From Solibacillus sp. FSL W7-1464 (lineage in GTDB: Bacteria; Bacillota; Bacilli; Bacillales_A; Planococcaceae), in the NCBI RefSeq assembly GCF_038004425.1, contig NZ_JBBORC010000001.1, forward strand, positions 3,416,001 through 3,480,000: a DNA stretch of 64,000 nt, in the 5' to 3' direction. The translations under genes were made by a program, and so were the position numbers. Each line of letters starts with the position of its first letter. Positions within the stretch are counted from its first letter, which is position 1. Below the pieces are notes generated by a model, which searched no databases, was not told where the DNA came from, and saw only the letters and a list, made by a program, of their open reading frames with translations. This document shows positions 18,067-27,208 of the stretch, in pieces.

Positions 18067-19041
18067 CTATAGTTTTACTGCTTGCTTTCTGTTGTTTGAT
18101 TCATATGCTGCCAGCGCAATTTCCAGAGATTTCAACCCATCATAGCCGGAAATAAGCGGCTGTTCTTGTTGCTGAATCGAATTTAGAAAGTCGACAATTA
18201 AATCGAAGTCGGTATCATTTCCGCTATATAAATGTGTGAGCGATTTACTGCCCTTCCCATACAAGTTAAGCTTCTCGTTAAACACATCGACTTTTCGCGT
18301 TGCTTTCGTTCCGATTACTTCAATCATCGCGTCACCCCATGTCGGAAATTCCGGGAACCGTGACCAGCTTGCATCGTGTGAAGCAATCACTCCATTATCA
18401 AATACAATTGTCATGATTCCGGCATCATCCGTACCGAGTTCGGTAAAATAGTTGTTTGCAAATGCTGTAATCTCTTTTGCTTCGCTGTTCATATACCAGC
18501 GCATAATATCTACCATATGGACGGTATGATCCAATACCGCGCCACCACCTGCCAACTCTTCATCGACAAACCATCCACCCGGGTTTTGCCCGCGGTTAGT
18601 CGAACGGATAGCAACAATTTCTCCAAGTTCACCTGCATCAATCGCTGCCTTCAAATCCCGGATAGGCGCACTGTACCGGACCGGATAAGCGATTGACAGA
18701 TGCACACCGTTTTCTTTACATACATCGATCATCTCTTTTGCATCATCAATATTTGTAGCAATCGGTTTTTCACATAAGATATGTTTTTTTGCCTTTGCTG
18801 CCGCAATGACCATTTCTTTATGAAACACATTTTCACTGCAAATGAGCACAACATCGATATCTTCTGCTAAGAATACATTCATATCTGCAAAAAATGGTAC
18901 ATCATATTGCTTACTAGCCTTTTCCCCTCTCGTCATATCCGTATCAAAAATAGCGGTAAGTTTCGTGCCGGGTATACGCTGAATTGCCGTTGCATAGCTC
19001 GTAGCATGAATATGGGCAAAGCTCATAATACCAATGTTCAT
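18067..19041 (-). CDS. Gfo/Idh/MocA-family oxidoreductase (324 aa)
   Basis: NAD(P)-dependent sugar or cyclitol dehydrogenase family. The N-terminal Rossmann domain starts at residue 1; its glycine motif is atypical (IGIMSFAHIHATSY in place of GxGxxG). The catalytic EKP motif is present (HILCEKPIATN), and the C-terminal domain has GGGAVLDHTVHMVDIMRW with the His-Asp pattern of the family. The start ATG follows AGAGGTG, and its first four bases overlap the stop of the preceding gene (ATGA). The substrate is unknown. Two such enzymes in one cluster suggest a paired oxidation-reduction on one sugar, which is an inference. Confidence 0.88.
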   Translation of the reverse strand: MNIGIMSFAHIHATSYATAIQRIPGTKLTAIFDTDMTRGEKASKQYDVPFFADMNVFLAEDIDVVLICSENVFHKEMVIAAAKAKKHILCEKPIATNIDDAKEMIDVCKENGVHLSIAYPVRYSAPIRDLKAAIDAGELGEIVAIRSTNRGQNPGGWFVDEELAGGGAVLDHTVHMVDIMRWYMNSEAKEITAFANNYFTELGTDDAGIMTIVFDNGVIASHDASWSRFPEFPTWGDAMIEVIGTKATRKVDVFNEKLNLYGKGSKSLTHLYSGNDTDFDLIVDFLNSIQQQEQPLISGYDGLKSLEIALAAYESNNRKQAVKL

Positions 19042-19667
19042 CGCAGTTCACCTCTTTGTAGGAGCAGTTGAACAGCAGCCAACTTTTCATCATAGGCATC
19101 ATTCCATTGAACCGCATACCGACGAACTGCATCTATATTTTTAAACAAGTTTTGATTGTTGTCACTGTCACCCGTCATTTGTAAACTATCAAACTCTGCA
19201 ATATGCAAATGGCTGCTCCATTCAAATTCAATACGGTCCTGACCCGTCCGGTATTCTAAATGGGCCATGATTGATTCACCGAATTCACAAAGAACGATCG
19301 TATAATGATTCTCTCCGATTTCATTCGAACGTACCGATACGTTTTGAACGGTTCCAAACCATAGAGATAAAGCAAAGATGTCTTCTTCTATATATGAAAA
19401 ATTATCCGTCGTTCTCCGCAGTCGCAGGACGCCTTTTACCGAATCATGTGCTTTCAACACTTCATATAACTGAATGGCAAATGAATATGACCATAAATCG
19501 AAGTAAATCCAGCCTTGTTTATCAGAAATGGAGAATGGCTTATAGGCGTCTGCTGCAGGATGTTGCAGAATTGTTACGGTATTAGGCTCGTCGCTGTTCT
19601 CATTTGTAAATCGGTACAGCGGAGAATGCATAAGTAGCTGCCGGTCTTTTTCCAATACGATTTTCAC
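19038..19667 (-). CDS. Conserved-looking protein of unknown function in sugar cluster (209 aa, GTG start)
   Basis: I do not recognise this protein. It is soluble, acidic to neutral, without signal peptide or membrane segment, and mixed alpha/beta. Segments such as GWIYFDLWSYSFAIQLYEVL and VKGVLRLRRTTDN recall the C-terminal half of Gfo/Idh-type proteins, but no EKP or Rossmann motif is present. The GTG start follows AGGTG at about 7 nt. It lies 10 nt after one Gfo/Idh gene and overlaps the next by 4 nt, so it is almost certainly cotranscribed and coupled with both. A partner subunit or accessory domain is possible. Confidence 0.72.
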   Translation of the reverse strand: MKIVLEKDRQLLMHSPLYRFTNENSDEPNTVTILQHPAADAYKPFSISDKQGWIYFDLWSYSFAIQLYEVLKAHDSVKGVLRLRRTTDNFSYIEEDIFALSLWFGTVQNVSVRSNEIGENHYTIVLCEFGESIMAHLEYRTGQDRIEFEWSSHLHIAEFDSLQMTGDSDNNQNLFKNIDAVRRYAVQWNDAYDEKLAAVQLLLQRGELR

Positions 19668-19677
19668 TAGTAATCAC

Positions 19678-20730
19678 CTACAATTTTATTTCTTGATTTG
19701 TTGCAGCCGATTCATAAATCGCCGCCAACATTTTCGTCACTTCAACCCCGTCTTCCACCGTAGAAATAGGCTGCACATTATTAATACAGCACTCCACAAA
19801 ATGATTAATCTCATTGATGAATGAACCTGTAAAATCGAAACTTAATAAATCTATTTGTGGTGTAATATTTAAAATTGTGTCATGCTGCTCTTTTATAATT
19901 GCCAGCTCCGGTTCTACTTCCGCCCCGCCATTTTCACCATAAAGTTTTACGGATACTTCATCTTGTTTTGCATGTAGTGTAAAACTTACATCCACATATA
20001 GGGAAGCACCGTTTTCAAAACGAATGAGGGCATTCGCAAGGTCTTCCACATCATTATGTTCGGCGTCATAATCTGCCGCCTTATAGAAAGATAGGTTTTC
20101 AATATGGGCGCGGTTCCCCAGTTTTTTGTACGTATTACCTGTAACTGAAATTGGTTTTGGTTTACCCATTAAGTACCAGCAAAGGTCGATCATATGCGTT
20201 CCTAAATCAATTAAAGGCCCGCCGCCGGATCTTTTTATATCACTGAACCAACCTCCCGGATTCCCTAATCGGCGTAAGCATGAAGCCTTCGCATAATAAA
20301 TCTCACCCAGTTCACCTGCATCAATAAATTTTTTGAGAACGCCTACATTTGTTGCAAATCTACGTACATAGCCAACTTGTAATATCTTATTCGACTCTTT
20401 TACCGCTGCTTCTACTGCATAAGCTTCATCAAGCGTTAAGCTTAATGGTTTTTCAAGTAGAACATGCTTACCTTTTTTTAGTGCCTGAATGGCAATTTCT
20501 GCATGGGAATTATTCCATGTACAAATACTGATTGCATCAATTTCCTCGTTTGCAAGAAAATCACTCACTTTTGAATATAAACTCTCTACGAAATATTTTT
20601 TGCCTAACGCATGCAGCCTTCGTTCATCACTATCACAGATCGCAACAATCTCTACATTGGGATTTTCAAAATAAGGTTTTAAATGGTACTCGGAAATGGA
20701 TCCTCCTCCAATTACACCAACCTTTAACAT
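19678..20730 (-). CDS. Gfo/Idh/MocA-family oxidoreductase (350 aa)
   Basis: Second NAD(P)-dependent sugar dehydrogenase-like protein of the cluster. The Rossmann motif is canonical (VGVIGGGSISEYH), the EKP motif reads HVLLEKPLSLT, and the C-terminal domain has GGGPLIDLGTHMIDLCWYL. The start was set at ATG 20730 after GGGAGGG at 8 nt; an ATG at 20754 precedes that site. It shares the order and spacing of a single operon with the genes that follow. Similarity to its neighbour at 18067 is at family level only, so a recent duplication is unlikely. Confidence 0.9.
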   Translation of the reverse strand: MLKVGVIGGGSISEYHLKPYFENPNVEIVAICDSDERRLHALGKKYFVESLYSKVSDFLANEEIDAISICTWNNSHAEIAIQALKKGKHVLLEKPLSLTLDEAYAVEAAVKESNKILQVGYVRRFATNVGVLKKFIDAGELGEIYYAKASCLRRLGNPGGWFSDIKRSGGGPLIDLGTHMIDLCWYLMGKPKPISVTGNTYKKLGNRAHIENLSFYKAADYDAEHNDVEDLANALIRFENGASLYVDVSFTLHAKQDEVSVKLYGENGGAEVEPELAIIKEQHDTILNITPQIDLLSFDFTGSFINEINHFVECCINNVQPISTVEDGVEVTKMLAAIYESAATNQEIKL

Positions 20731-20746
20731 GTTAATTCCCTCCCGA

Positions 20747-21402
20747 CTATTCAATGATGGCGGTCAATGCCTCACTGCTCTCTAATATGTCATACACACC
20801 GGCTGAATTATCAAAAGGAATTTCCATTTGCACAAAGTCAGAAACATCGATCGCTTTTCGTTCCAGTAAACGGATTGAGGCTGCCAGATTGTATCCTTCC
20901 GTTTAGCGAACATAATGATACGGATAGTCAAACACTTCTCTTACATAGCGTGCGTCATAACGGCCTGGCCACCAGCACCTGAGTGAGTGAACAGCATTTA
21001 TACCATCCTCTTCGTATAATCCAAAATATGCTGTTCCATTTCATTTAAATCCGAAAAATTTTAATACCCGGTGTAACTTTCAGCATTTCAGCTCTTTTTC
21101 CATTAGGTTCATAGCAGATTATGTCATAAGTTTCTGCTGTACATATCGTTGCAAACATTCGGTCGATTACACCTAACCCGATAACTACAACCCTTTCACC
21201 GAACTACAGCTGTAATTTCCCCATTTACATCCATGTCAAGTATGTGCTCAATGGATACGCGGGGATAGCAAAGTAATTTATGAGCATGGGCCGCTGTATT
21301 TAATAATGCTGTTCCCTGTCCGACCCTTATAATTATAGTTTCCTTATTAAAGCATTTTGCAAACTCCTTCACCTGCCTGTGAACAGATAATGTTTCCTTT
21401 CA
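20747..21402 (-). pseudogene. Decayed zinc-type alcohol/sugar dehydrogenase (MDR family) remnant
   Basis: On the minus strand several reading frames give consecutive pieces of a dehydrogenase. These are an N-terminal stub (MKGNIICSQAG), a segment VRVGQGTALLNTAAHAHKLL, a nucleotide-binding piece GERVVVIGLGVIDRMFA, then SDLNEMEQHIL. A frameshifted C-terminal part follows (YFGLYEEDGINAVHS, RYDARYVREVFDYPYHYVR). An in-frame TAA near 20903 interrupts the last part, which resumes as TEGYNLAASIRLLERKAID and stops at 20747. At least two frameshifts and one nonsense codon are needed. It sits inside the sugar cluster, so that pathway has probably lost a step. Confidence 0.75.
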
Positions 21403-21469
21403 TGTTACATTCAAAATCTTTAAAGATGCATCGCCATGTAATAGCGCGGTTTGCGTATTTGTTTAACCG

Positions 21470-21508
21470 CAAAATGGAGGCCCGCTAGACTTTCGCGGAC
21501 CCCCATTT
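21470..21508 (-). terminator. Hairpin after the GNAT gene
   Basis: AATGGGGGTCCGC pairs with GCGGGCCTCCATT on the minus strand with two mismatches. The T tail is short (TTTT), so termination may be partial and the downstream cluster could still be read. Confidence 0.6.
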
Positions 21509-21510
21509 CT

Positions 21511-22389
21511 TTATGCCAGACCACTATACGGATAAAGCACATTGTTCGGATACTTAATATCTTTTTGATTTTTAACAAACATTGCTCCCTCTTCGATGAG
21601 CACATTTTGGATAACAGGAATCTGTAAATTATCCGGTGTAAAGCAAAGTCTGATTTTTTCGGATTGTATAGGTAAGCAACCGAGTATTTCCTGTACGTCA
21701 ACCTGCTCTTTAGAAATCACGTCGACTAACTCGGCATGCTCGGCTGTTTCATTCAAAATGACAAACGCCTGAAACTTGGGAACATAGTAAATACAGTCCC
21801 AGTATTGTGTTAATGCATGGAACATCACGATATTTTCATTATTAACCATACTCATTTTCTGACTGACAGATTTTCTGAACACCGTTGTTTCATAAAATAG
21901 ATTTCTTGTAGGTTTATCATCCAGGTTCACTTTCTTTACTTCTGCATGAACCGCCTCAATATCTTTTTTATCCACAGTAAATGTAGATTGTATACGCGTC
22001 TCAAAACCGAATTTCGGATAAAAATCCAATACTGTTTTATTCGCGAATAGGTAGATGATCTGGGCACTCATATGATCCTCCAACACCTTATCCATAAGCT
22101 GACGCGATAATCCTTTCCCTTGGAATTTAGGATTTGTCATAACAGTCCCGATTTGAACAGCTTTATACTGCCTTCCATCCAAAATCATCGTTCCGCTACT
22201 CGTAGAAACATTTGCTATTATTTCTCCACCCACTTCAAAAGCATAGGGGCTGTATGTATCGTTCCAATATCCCTGCTCATCCCATTGTTCGAAATCCAGA
22301 CCAAAAGTATCATTTGCCAGTTTAAAGAAACTCTTTTTCAACTGGGGGTTAAGGCGCACAGCCTCTCCTTTAACAAAATTCACATCCAC
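21511..22389 (-). CDS. GNAT-family N-acetyltransferase (292 aa, GTG start)
   Basis: Acetyl-CoA-dependent N-acetyltransferase fold in the N-terminal half. Motif A is visible as IGTVMTNPKFQGKGLSRQLM (about residues 80-100), followed by IIYLFANKTVLDFYPKFGF. The C-terminal 130 residues form a second, less conserved region, as in Eis/YkkB-like two-part GNAT proteins. The GTG start overlaps the end of nagA by 10 nt and uses AAGGATG within it, so expression is coupled with deacetylation of GlcNAc-6-phosphate. The substrate cannot be named; an amino sugar is possible from context. Confidence 0.85.
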   Translation of the reverse strand: MDVNFVKGEAVRLNPQLKKSFFKLANDTFGLDFEQWDEQGYWNDTYSPYAFEVGGEIIANVSTSSGTMILDGRQYKAVQIGTVMTNPKFQGKGLSRQLMDKVLEDHMSAQIIYLFANKTVLDFYPKFGFETRIQSTFTVDKKDIEAVHAEVKKVNLDDKPTRNLFYETTVFRKSVSQKMSMVNNENIVMFHALTQYWDCIYYVPKFQAFVILNETAEHAELVDVISKEQVDVQEILGCLPIQSEKIRLCFTPDNLQIPVIQNVLIEEGAMFVKNQKDIKYPNNVLYPYSGLA

Positions 22390-23558
22390 CCATCCTTTTT
22401 CTCATAAATAATCTCTCCTTCTGAAACAGTTAATATAACATCTTCGTTTTCATTTACGATATAAAAATCCGCATCTTTTCCGATTTCAATCGACCCTTTA
22501 CTTCCAAATAATCCCAACAATTTTGCGCTGTTTATTGAAGTCAGCTTAGCCAGTGTCATATCCGACAACCCAAGCCACTCTTTCATATTTTTTCTGGACC
22601 TGTTTAAATTGAGCGTACTTCCCGCAAGTGCATCACTTTCGACTAATTTACACAAGCCTTCTTCTACACGAACTTGTTGTCCACCTAAATCATAAATACC
22701 GTCTGCTAATTCGGTTGCCCGCATACTGTCTGATATTAATATCATTCGGTCTTCACCGATCGTGTCGTAAATAAAGCGAATCATGTCCGGGTGAATATGA
22801 AAACCGTCAGCAATAATTTCCAGCATACACTCACTTTGCAGTAAAGCGACCTGCAAGCCAGGCTCTCGGTGATGAATCGGTCTCATTCCATTGCAGAAAT
22901 GGGTGGCATTCTGAATAAGCTGCTGTTCCAACAATGCCTTTGTCTCGGCATATTTGGCATCGGAATGACCAATGGATGCAACAATCCCTTTGTTTTTTAA
23001 GTATGTTGAAAGCTTAAGGTCTTCATCTAACTCTGCTGCTAAAGTAATAAGCTTTATTTCATTTTGGGAAGAAGCGTTTAAATGGTCAAATATTTCTACA
23101 GAAGGCTTTATTATAAACCGATCGGACTGTGCCCCTTTTTGAACCGGGTTAATGAAAGGACCTTCTAAATGGATGCCGGCAACTTTGGCACCTTTTACAT
23201 TGTTCTTCGTATTGGCAATCGATTGTACTACGCGCTCGATCTGAGTTTCTGAAGCGGTCATCGTTGTTGCTAAAAAGGTTGTTACCCCGTATTTTGCGAG
23301 TGCAGTACTGATTGTATTTAGACTGCTTTCCGTTCCGTCCATAACGTCAGCACCCGACATTCCGTGAATATGCTGGTCAATCATTCCCGGCATCATTTTA
23401 TACGCAGCCTTTGTTTCCACATAATCGATTTGTTCAGGCAATTCGTTTTTTTTACAGAACCGGACTATTTTTTTGCCTTCAATAACGGCATAACAATCTT
23501 CATCTATCCGCTGTTCCCTCACAATTTGGAGTGGTCCAATACACCATGTCTTTTCCAT
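22380..23558 (-). CDS. nagA: N-acetylglucosamine-6-phosphate deacetylase (392 aa)
   Basis: Amidohydrolase-fold enzyme that converts GlcNAc-6-P to GlcN-6-P and acetate. Metal and catalytic residues are visible in MIDQHIHG (HxH), GIHLEGPF (Glu), IGHSDA (His), NATHFCNGM (His) and ILISDSMRA (Asp). The last two differ slightly from the common THLFNAM and TDAM forms. The start at 23558 is 9 nt after AGGAGG; the in-frame ATG at 23564 lies too close. It heads the minus-strand cluster 23558-17123. The usual partner nagB is not in the window, so the product may feed a different route through the ROK and Gfo/Idh proteins. Confidence 0.9.
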   Translation of the reverse strand: MEKTWCIGPLQIVREQRIDEDCYAVIEGKKIVRFCKKNELPEQIDYVETKAAYKMMPGMIDQHIHGMSGADVMDGTESSLNTISTALAKYGVTTFLATTMTASETQIERVVQSIANTKNNVKGAKVAGIHLEGPFINPVQKGAQSDRFIIKPSVEIFDHLNASSQNEIKLITLAAELDEDLKLSTYLKNKGIVASIGHSDAKYAETKALLEQQLIQNATHFCNGMRPIHHREPGLQVALLQSECMLEIIADGFHIHPDMIRFIYDTIGEDRMILISDSMRATELADGIYDLGGQQVRVEEGLCKLVESDALAGSTLNLNRSRKNMKEWLGLSDMTLAKLTSINSAKLLGLFGSKGSIEIGKDADFYIVNENEDVILTVSEGEIIYEKKDGWM

Positions 23559-23644
23559 GAACATTTCCCTCCTCTATCTCGCCTTATATATTTCTCATTA
23601 TTCTCCTATACTTGTCATTTTTCAAGAAAATTCCTATTAGAACA

Positions 23645-23685
23645 AAATAAAACGGCAGTCCAGTTAAAGATTGGACTGCCGTTTC
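23645..23685 (-). terminator. Terminator of gatCAB
   Basis: AAACGGCAGTCCA pairs with TGGACTGCCGTTT around a 9-nt loop; on the minus strand TTTTATTTTG follows. It lies directly after the gatB stop. Confidence 0.9.
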
Positions 23686-23696
23686 TCAGATAGAAA

Positions 23697-25142
23697 TTAA
23701 CGTTTATTAATTTCTTCCATTAAGATTTGGTTTGTTAATTGCGGGTTTGCCTGACCTTTAGAAGCTTTCATAATTTGGCCAAGAAGTGCTTTAATCGCAC
23801 GGTCTTTACCAGCTTTGAAGTCTTCCACCGATTTTGCATCATTATCAAGAACTGTTGTTACGAAACCACGGATTACTTCCGGATCAGAAATTTGGACTAA
23901 GCCTTTTTCCTTCACGATTTTCGCCGCGTCTCCACCGTTTGTTACTAGCTCAGTGAATACTTTTTTCGCGATTTTAGAAGAAATGGTACCGTCTGTAATT
24001 AATTTCACCATACCTGCCAAGTTTTCAGGTGTTAGAGCTGTATTTTTCAACTCTTTTTGCTCAGCGTTTAAGTATGCAGAAATATCACCCATTAACCAGT
24101 TAGCCGATAACTTCGCATCAGCACCGGCATTTACAGTTACATCAAAGAAATCGGAAATCTCTTTGTTTACTACAAGTACGTTTGCATCATAATCATTTAA
24201 ACCTAATTCAGAAACATAACGTGCTTTACGTGCATCCGGTAATTCAGGAATTTCGTTGCGTACGCGTTCTACCCATTCATCCGAAATTGAAAGACGCACT
24301 AAGTCCGGCTCTGGGAAGTAACGGTAATCATCTGTACCTTCTTTAACACGCATAAGGATTGTTTTACCTGTTTTCTCATCAAAACGGCGTGTTTCCTGCT
24401 CAATAACGCCACCAGCCATCAATACTTCTGCTTGGCGGATTTCTTCGTGCTCTAAACCACGACGTACAAAGTTGAATGAGTTTAAGTTTTTAAGCTCAGT
24501 TTTTGTACCGAACTCTTCTTGACCGTATGGACGAATAGAAATATTCGCATCACAACGAAGCGAACCTTCTTCCATACGTACGTCAGAAACGCCTGTATAT
24601 TGGATGATTGATTTTACTTTTTCAAGATAAGCATAGGCTTCGTCCGGCGTACGGATATCCGGCTCAGAAACGATTTCTACTAATGGCGTACCTTGACGGT
24701 TTAAGTCCACTAAAGAATAGCCGTCAGCATGTGTTAATTTACCAGCATCTTCTTCCATGTGAAGACGTGTAATACCGATTTTCTTTTTGTAGCCTGGTGT
24801 ATCACCTTTAGCTGGAATTTCGATTTCTACCCAGCCGTTTTTACCGATTGGCTTATCAAATTGTGAAATTTGGTAAGCTTTCGGATTGTCCGGATAGAAG
24901 TAGTTTTTACGGTCGAACTTAGTTTCTTGTTCGATTTCCATGTTTAATGCTAAAGAAGCACGCATTGCGTAATCTACTACTTGTTTATTTAATACTGGTA
25001 AAACACCCGGATAACCAAGGTCGATTACTGTTGTATTTGTATTTGGTTCCGCCCCAAAGTGGTTCGGACTGCTAGAGAAGATTTTTGAGTTTGTTTTTAA
25101 CTCAACGTGAATCTCTAAGCCAATGACTGTTTCAAAGTTCAT
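23697..25142 (-). CDS. gatB: Asp/Glu-tRNA amidotransferase subunit GatB (481 aa)
   Basis: Kinase and tRNA-binding subunit of the GatCAB amidotransferase, which turns mischarged Glu-tRNA(Gln) and Asp-tRNA(Asn) into the correct forms. The N-terminus [14 protein letters not shown] and the patterns [18 protein letters not shown] and [15 protein letters not shown] are hallmarks. The C-terminal YqeY-like helical domain binds the tRNA elbow. It begins 1 nt after the gatA stop. The order gatC-gatA-gatB and lengths are normal for Bacillus, and a terminator follows. Confidence 0.97.
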   Translation of the reverse strand: MNFETVIGLEIHVELKTNSKIFSSSPNHFGAEPNTNTTVIDLGYPGVLPVLNKQVVDYAMRASLALNMEIEQETKFDRKNYFYPDNPKAYQISQFDKPIGKNGWVEIEIPAKGDTPGYKKKIGITRLHMEEDAGKLTHADGYSLVDLNRQGTPLVEIVSEPDIRTPDEAYAYLEKVKSIIQYTGVSDVRMEEGSLRCDANISIRPYGQEEFGTKTELKNLNSFNFVRRGLEHEEIRQAEVLMAGGVIEQETRRFDEKTGKTILMRVKEGTDDYRYFPEPDLVRLSISDEWVERVRNEIPELPDARKARYVSELGLNDYDANVLVVNKEISDFFDVTVNAGADAKLSANWLMGDISAYLNAEQKELKNTALTPENLAGMVKLITDGTISSKIAKKVFTELVTNGGDAAKIVKEKGLVQISDPEVIRGFVTTVLDNDAKSVEDFKAGKDRAIKALLGQIMKASKGQANPQLTNQILMEEINKR

Positions 25143-25143
25143 T

Positions 25144-26607
25144 TTATTTTACCTCCCATAATGCTGGAGTTTGTTTAGCGAAATCTGTTTGTTGCTCATA
25201 AGCATATGCCACACGGTAAAGTGTTTCTTCATCGAAATGCTTACCGATAATTTGTAAACCTAATGGTAATCCGTTTTCAAAACCGCATGGAACTGAAATT
25301 GCCGGTACACCTGCTAAGTTGATTGGAATTGTTAAAATATCGTTTGCGTACATTGTCATTGGGTCATCAATGTTTGCACCAATAGCGAATGCCGGTGTTG
25401 GTGCAGTTGGCCCGATGATAACATCGTAGTTTTCAAACACTTTGTCATAATCGGCTTTAATTAAAGTACGTGCCTGTTGTGCTTTTTTGTAGTAAGCATC
25501 ATACGTACCTGCTGATAATGAATATGTTCCAAGCATAATACGACGTTTCACCTCGTCGCCGAAACCTTCAGCACGAGATTGTTTGTACAGCTCCAATAAG
25601 TTTTTCGCGTTTTCTGAACGGTAGCCGTAACGAATACCATCGAAACGGGAAAGGTTTGAAGATGCTTCTGATGAAGAAAGAATGTAATAAGCTGCTAATG
25701 CGTATTTAGAGTGTGGTAATGATACCTCTTCTACTGTAGCACCTAATCCTTTTAATACTTCCAATGCATCAAGAACCGACTGTTTTGCTGCTTCGCCAAC
25801 GCCTTCACCTAGGAATTCTTTTGGTACAGCAATTTTCAAGCCTTTAATATTACCGTCTAAAGCGGCTGCATAGTTTGGTACCGGAACATCTGCAGAAGTT
25901 GAATCCATTTCGTCTACACCTGAGATTGTTTCAAGTAATAATGCATTGTCTTTTACATTGCGCGTAATTGGTCCGATCTGGTCTAAAGAAGATGCGAATG
26001 CAACTAAACCAAAACGAGATACACGACCATATGTAGGTTTCATTCCTACAACACCACAGTAAGCTGCTGGTTGACGGATTGATCCACCCGTATCAGAACC
26101 TAGTGAAAATGGTACTTCACCCGCTGCAACTGCTGCTGCAGATGCACCTGAAGAACCACCTGGTACATGTGAAAGATTCCATGGGTTTTTAGTTGTTTTA
26201 TAAGCCGAGTTTTCGTTTGAAGAACCCATTGCGAATTCATCCATGTTCAATTTACCGACTGTGATCATACCTGCATCACGTAATTTTTTTACGATTGTTG
26301 CATCGTAAATCGGCATAAAGCCTTCCAGAATTTTAGAAGCACATGTTGTTTCCAATCCTTCTGTTACGATGTTATCCTTTACGCCAATCGGCATACCGAA
26401 TAATGGACCGCGCTCCTCAAAAGGAACTTGATCTAATTCAGCTGCTTTTGCAGTTGCTTGTTCTTTATTTAATGCTAAAAAAGCTTGTACATCGCCGTCC
26501 AACTTTTCAATGCGGTCAAACGCTTCTTTTGTTAAATCCGCAATTGTTAGTTCACCCGACTTTAAGCTCTCTTGCAATTGTGCTGATGTGCGCTCAAATA
26601 CTGTCAT
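25144..26607 (-). CDS. gatA: Asp/Glu-tRNA amidotransferase subunit GatA (487 aa)
   Basis: Amidase-signature subunit that hydrolyses glutamine to supply ammonia to GatB. The Lys-cisSer-Ser triad elements are visible in [10 protein letters not shown] (Lys), [16 protein letters not shown] (Ser) and [16 protein letters not shown] (Ser). The start ATG follows AGGAGGAACC on the minus strand, 17 nt after gatC. Length and motifs are canonical and nothing is missing. Confidence 0.97.
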   Translation of the reverse strand: MTVFERTSAQLQESLKSGELTIADLTKEAFDRIEKLDGDVQAFLALNKEQATAKAAELDQVPFEERGPLFGMPIGVKDNIVTEGLETTCASKILEGFMPIYDATIVKKLRDAGMITVGKLNMDEFAMGSSNENSAYKTTKNPWNLSHVPGGSSGASAAAVAAGEVPFSLGSDTGGSIRQPAAYCGVVGMKPTYGRVSRFGLVAFASSLDQIGPITRNVKDNALLLETISGVDEMDSTSADVPVPNYAAALDGNIKGLKIAVPKEFLGEGVGEAAKQSVLDALEVLKGLGATVEEVSLPHSKYALAAYYILSSSEASSNLSRFDGIRYGYRSENAKNLLELYKQSRAEGFGDEVKRRIMLGTYSLSAGTYDAYYKKAQQARTLIKADYDKVFENYDVIIGPTAPTPAFAIGANIDDPMTMYANDILTIPINLAGVPAISVPCGFENGLPLGLQIIGKHFDEETLYRVAYAYEQQTDFAKQTPALWEVK

Positions 26608-26624
26608 GCGAGTGGTTCCTCCTA

Positions 26625-26915
26625 TTACTCCATAATTGATGGTACTTTAATTTGACCTGCTTCTTGTTCTTTTACGTTCAGCATTACTTTTTCAAGAGGT
26701 AAGCCTTCTTTTGCTACGTCCTCGCGAAGTACGTTCACTAAAGGTAAAACATGTGAAGTCGGTTCTACATTTGTTGTATCTAATTCATTTAACTGCTCTG
26801 CGAAATCAGTAATTTTACCTAATTGTTCAGCAAATTTCTCTGCTTCCTCTTCTGTAATAGCAAGTCGTGCTAAGTGTGCTACGTGTTTTACTTCTTCTTT
26901 CGAAATGTTTGCCAT
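26625..26915 (-). CDS. gatC: Asp/Glu-tRNA amidotransferase subunit GatC (96 aa)
   Basis: Small subunit that wraps around the GatA-GatB interface and stabilises the complex. The protein is a canonical Gat[20 protein letters not shown] at the N-terminus and the central [17 protein letters not shown]. The start follows GGAGGTGT at 7 nt. It is first in the operon; the 290 bp upstream hold the camS terminator and presumably the gat promoter, with no T-box seen. Confidence 0.96.
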   Translation of the reverse strand: MANISKEEVKHVAHLARLAITEEEAEKFAEQLGKITDFAEQLNELDTTNVEPTSHVLPLVNVLREDVAKEGLPLEKVMLNVKEQEAGQIKVPSIME

Positions 26916-27165
26916 TTGTTACACCTCCAAATTGTCGAATCAAATATACCTCGGCAAAATCCGGATCATCCGCCGGGGCTATATGTGGAGTCAGTGATTG
27001 TTTTGGATACCCGCTGATTCTACATAAACCATGCCCATAATGATAACATTTTTCCTTGTAAAAATCTCCGCTTTAGGAAAAAATCCAGCAAACAATCCCC
27101 CACTTATGACGATTTTTCGCCAAATTAACGCATTAACGTAGTGAAGTAGATATTCTGTACAAAAA

Positions 27166-27200
27166 GAAAATACCACACTCGTAAAAGTATGGTATTTTTC
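27166..27200 (-). terminator. Terminator of the pcrB-pcrA-ligA-camS unit
   Basis: On the minus strand AAATACCATAC pairs with GTGTGGTATTT and is followed by TCTTTTTG, immediately after the camS stop. Confidence 0.85.
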
Positions 27201-27208
27201 GTAAGATT

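Noticed and set aside
26916..27165. T-box or riboswitch upstream of gatCAB
   Set aside because: No T-box bulge sequence, specifier loop or antiterminator could be found.
26991..27176. 61-codon minus-strand frame between camS and gatC
   Set aside because: It starts inside the camS terminator, lacks a ribosome binding site and has no protein-like composition.
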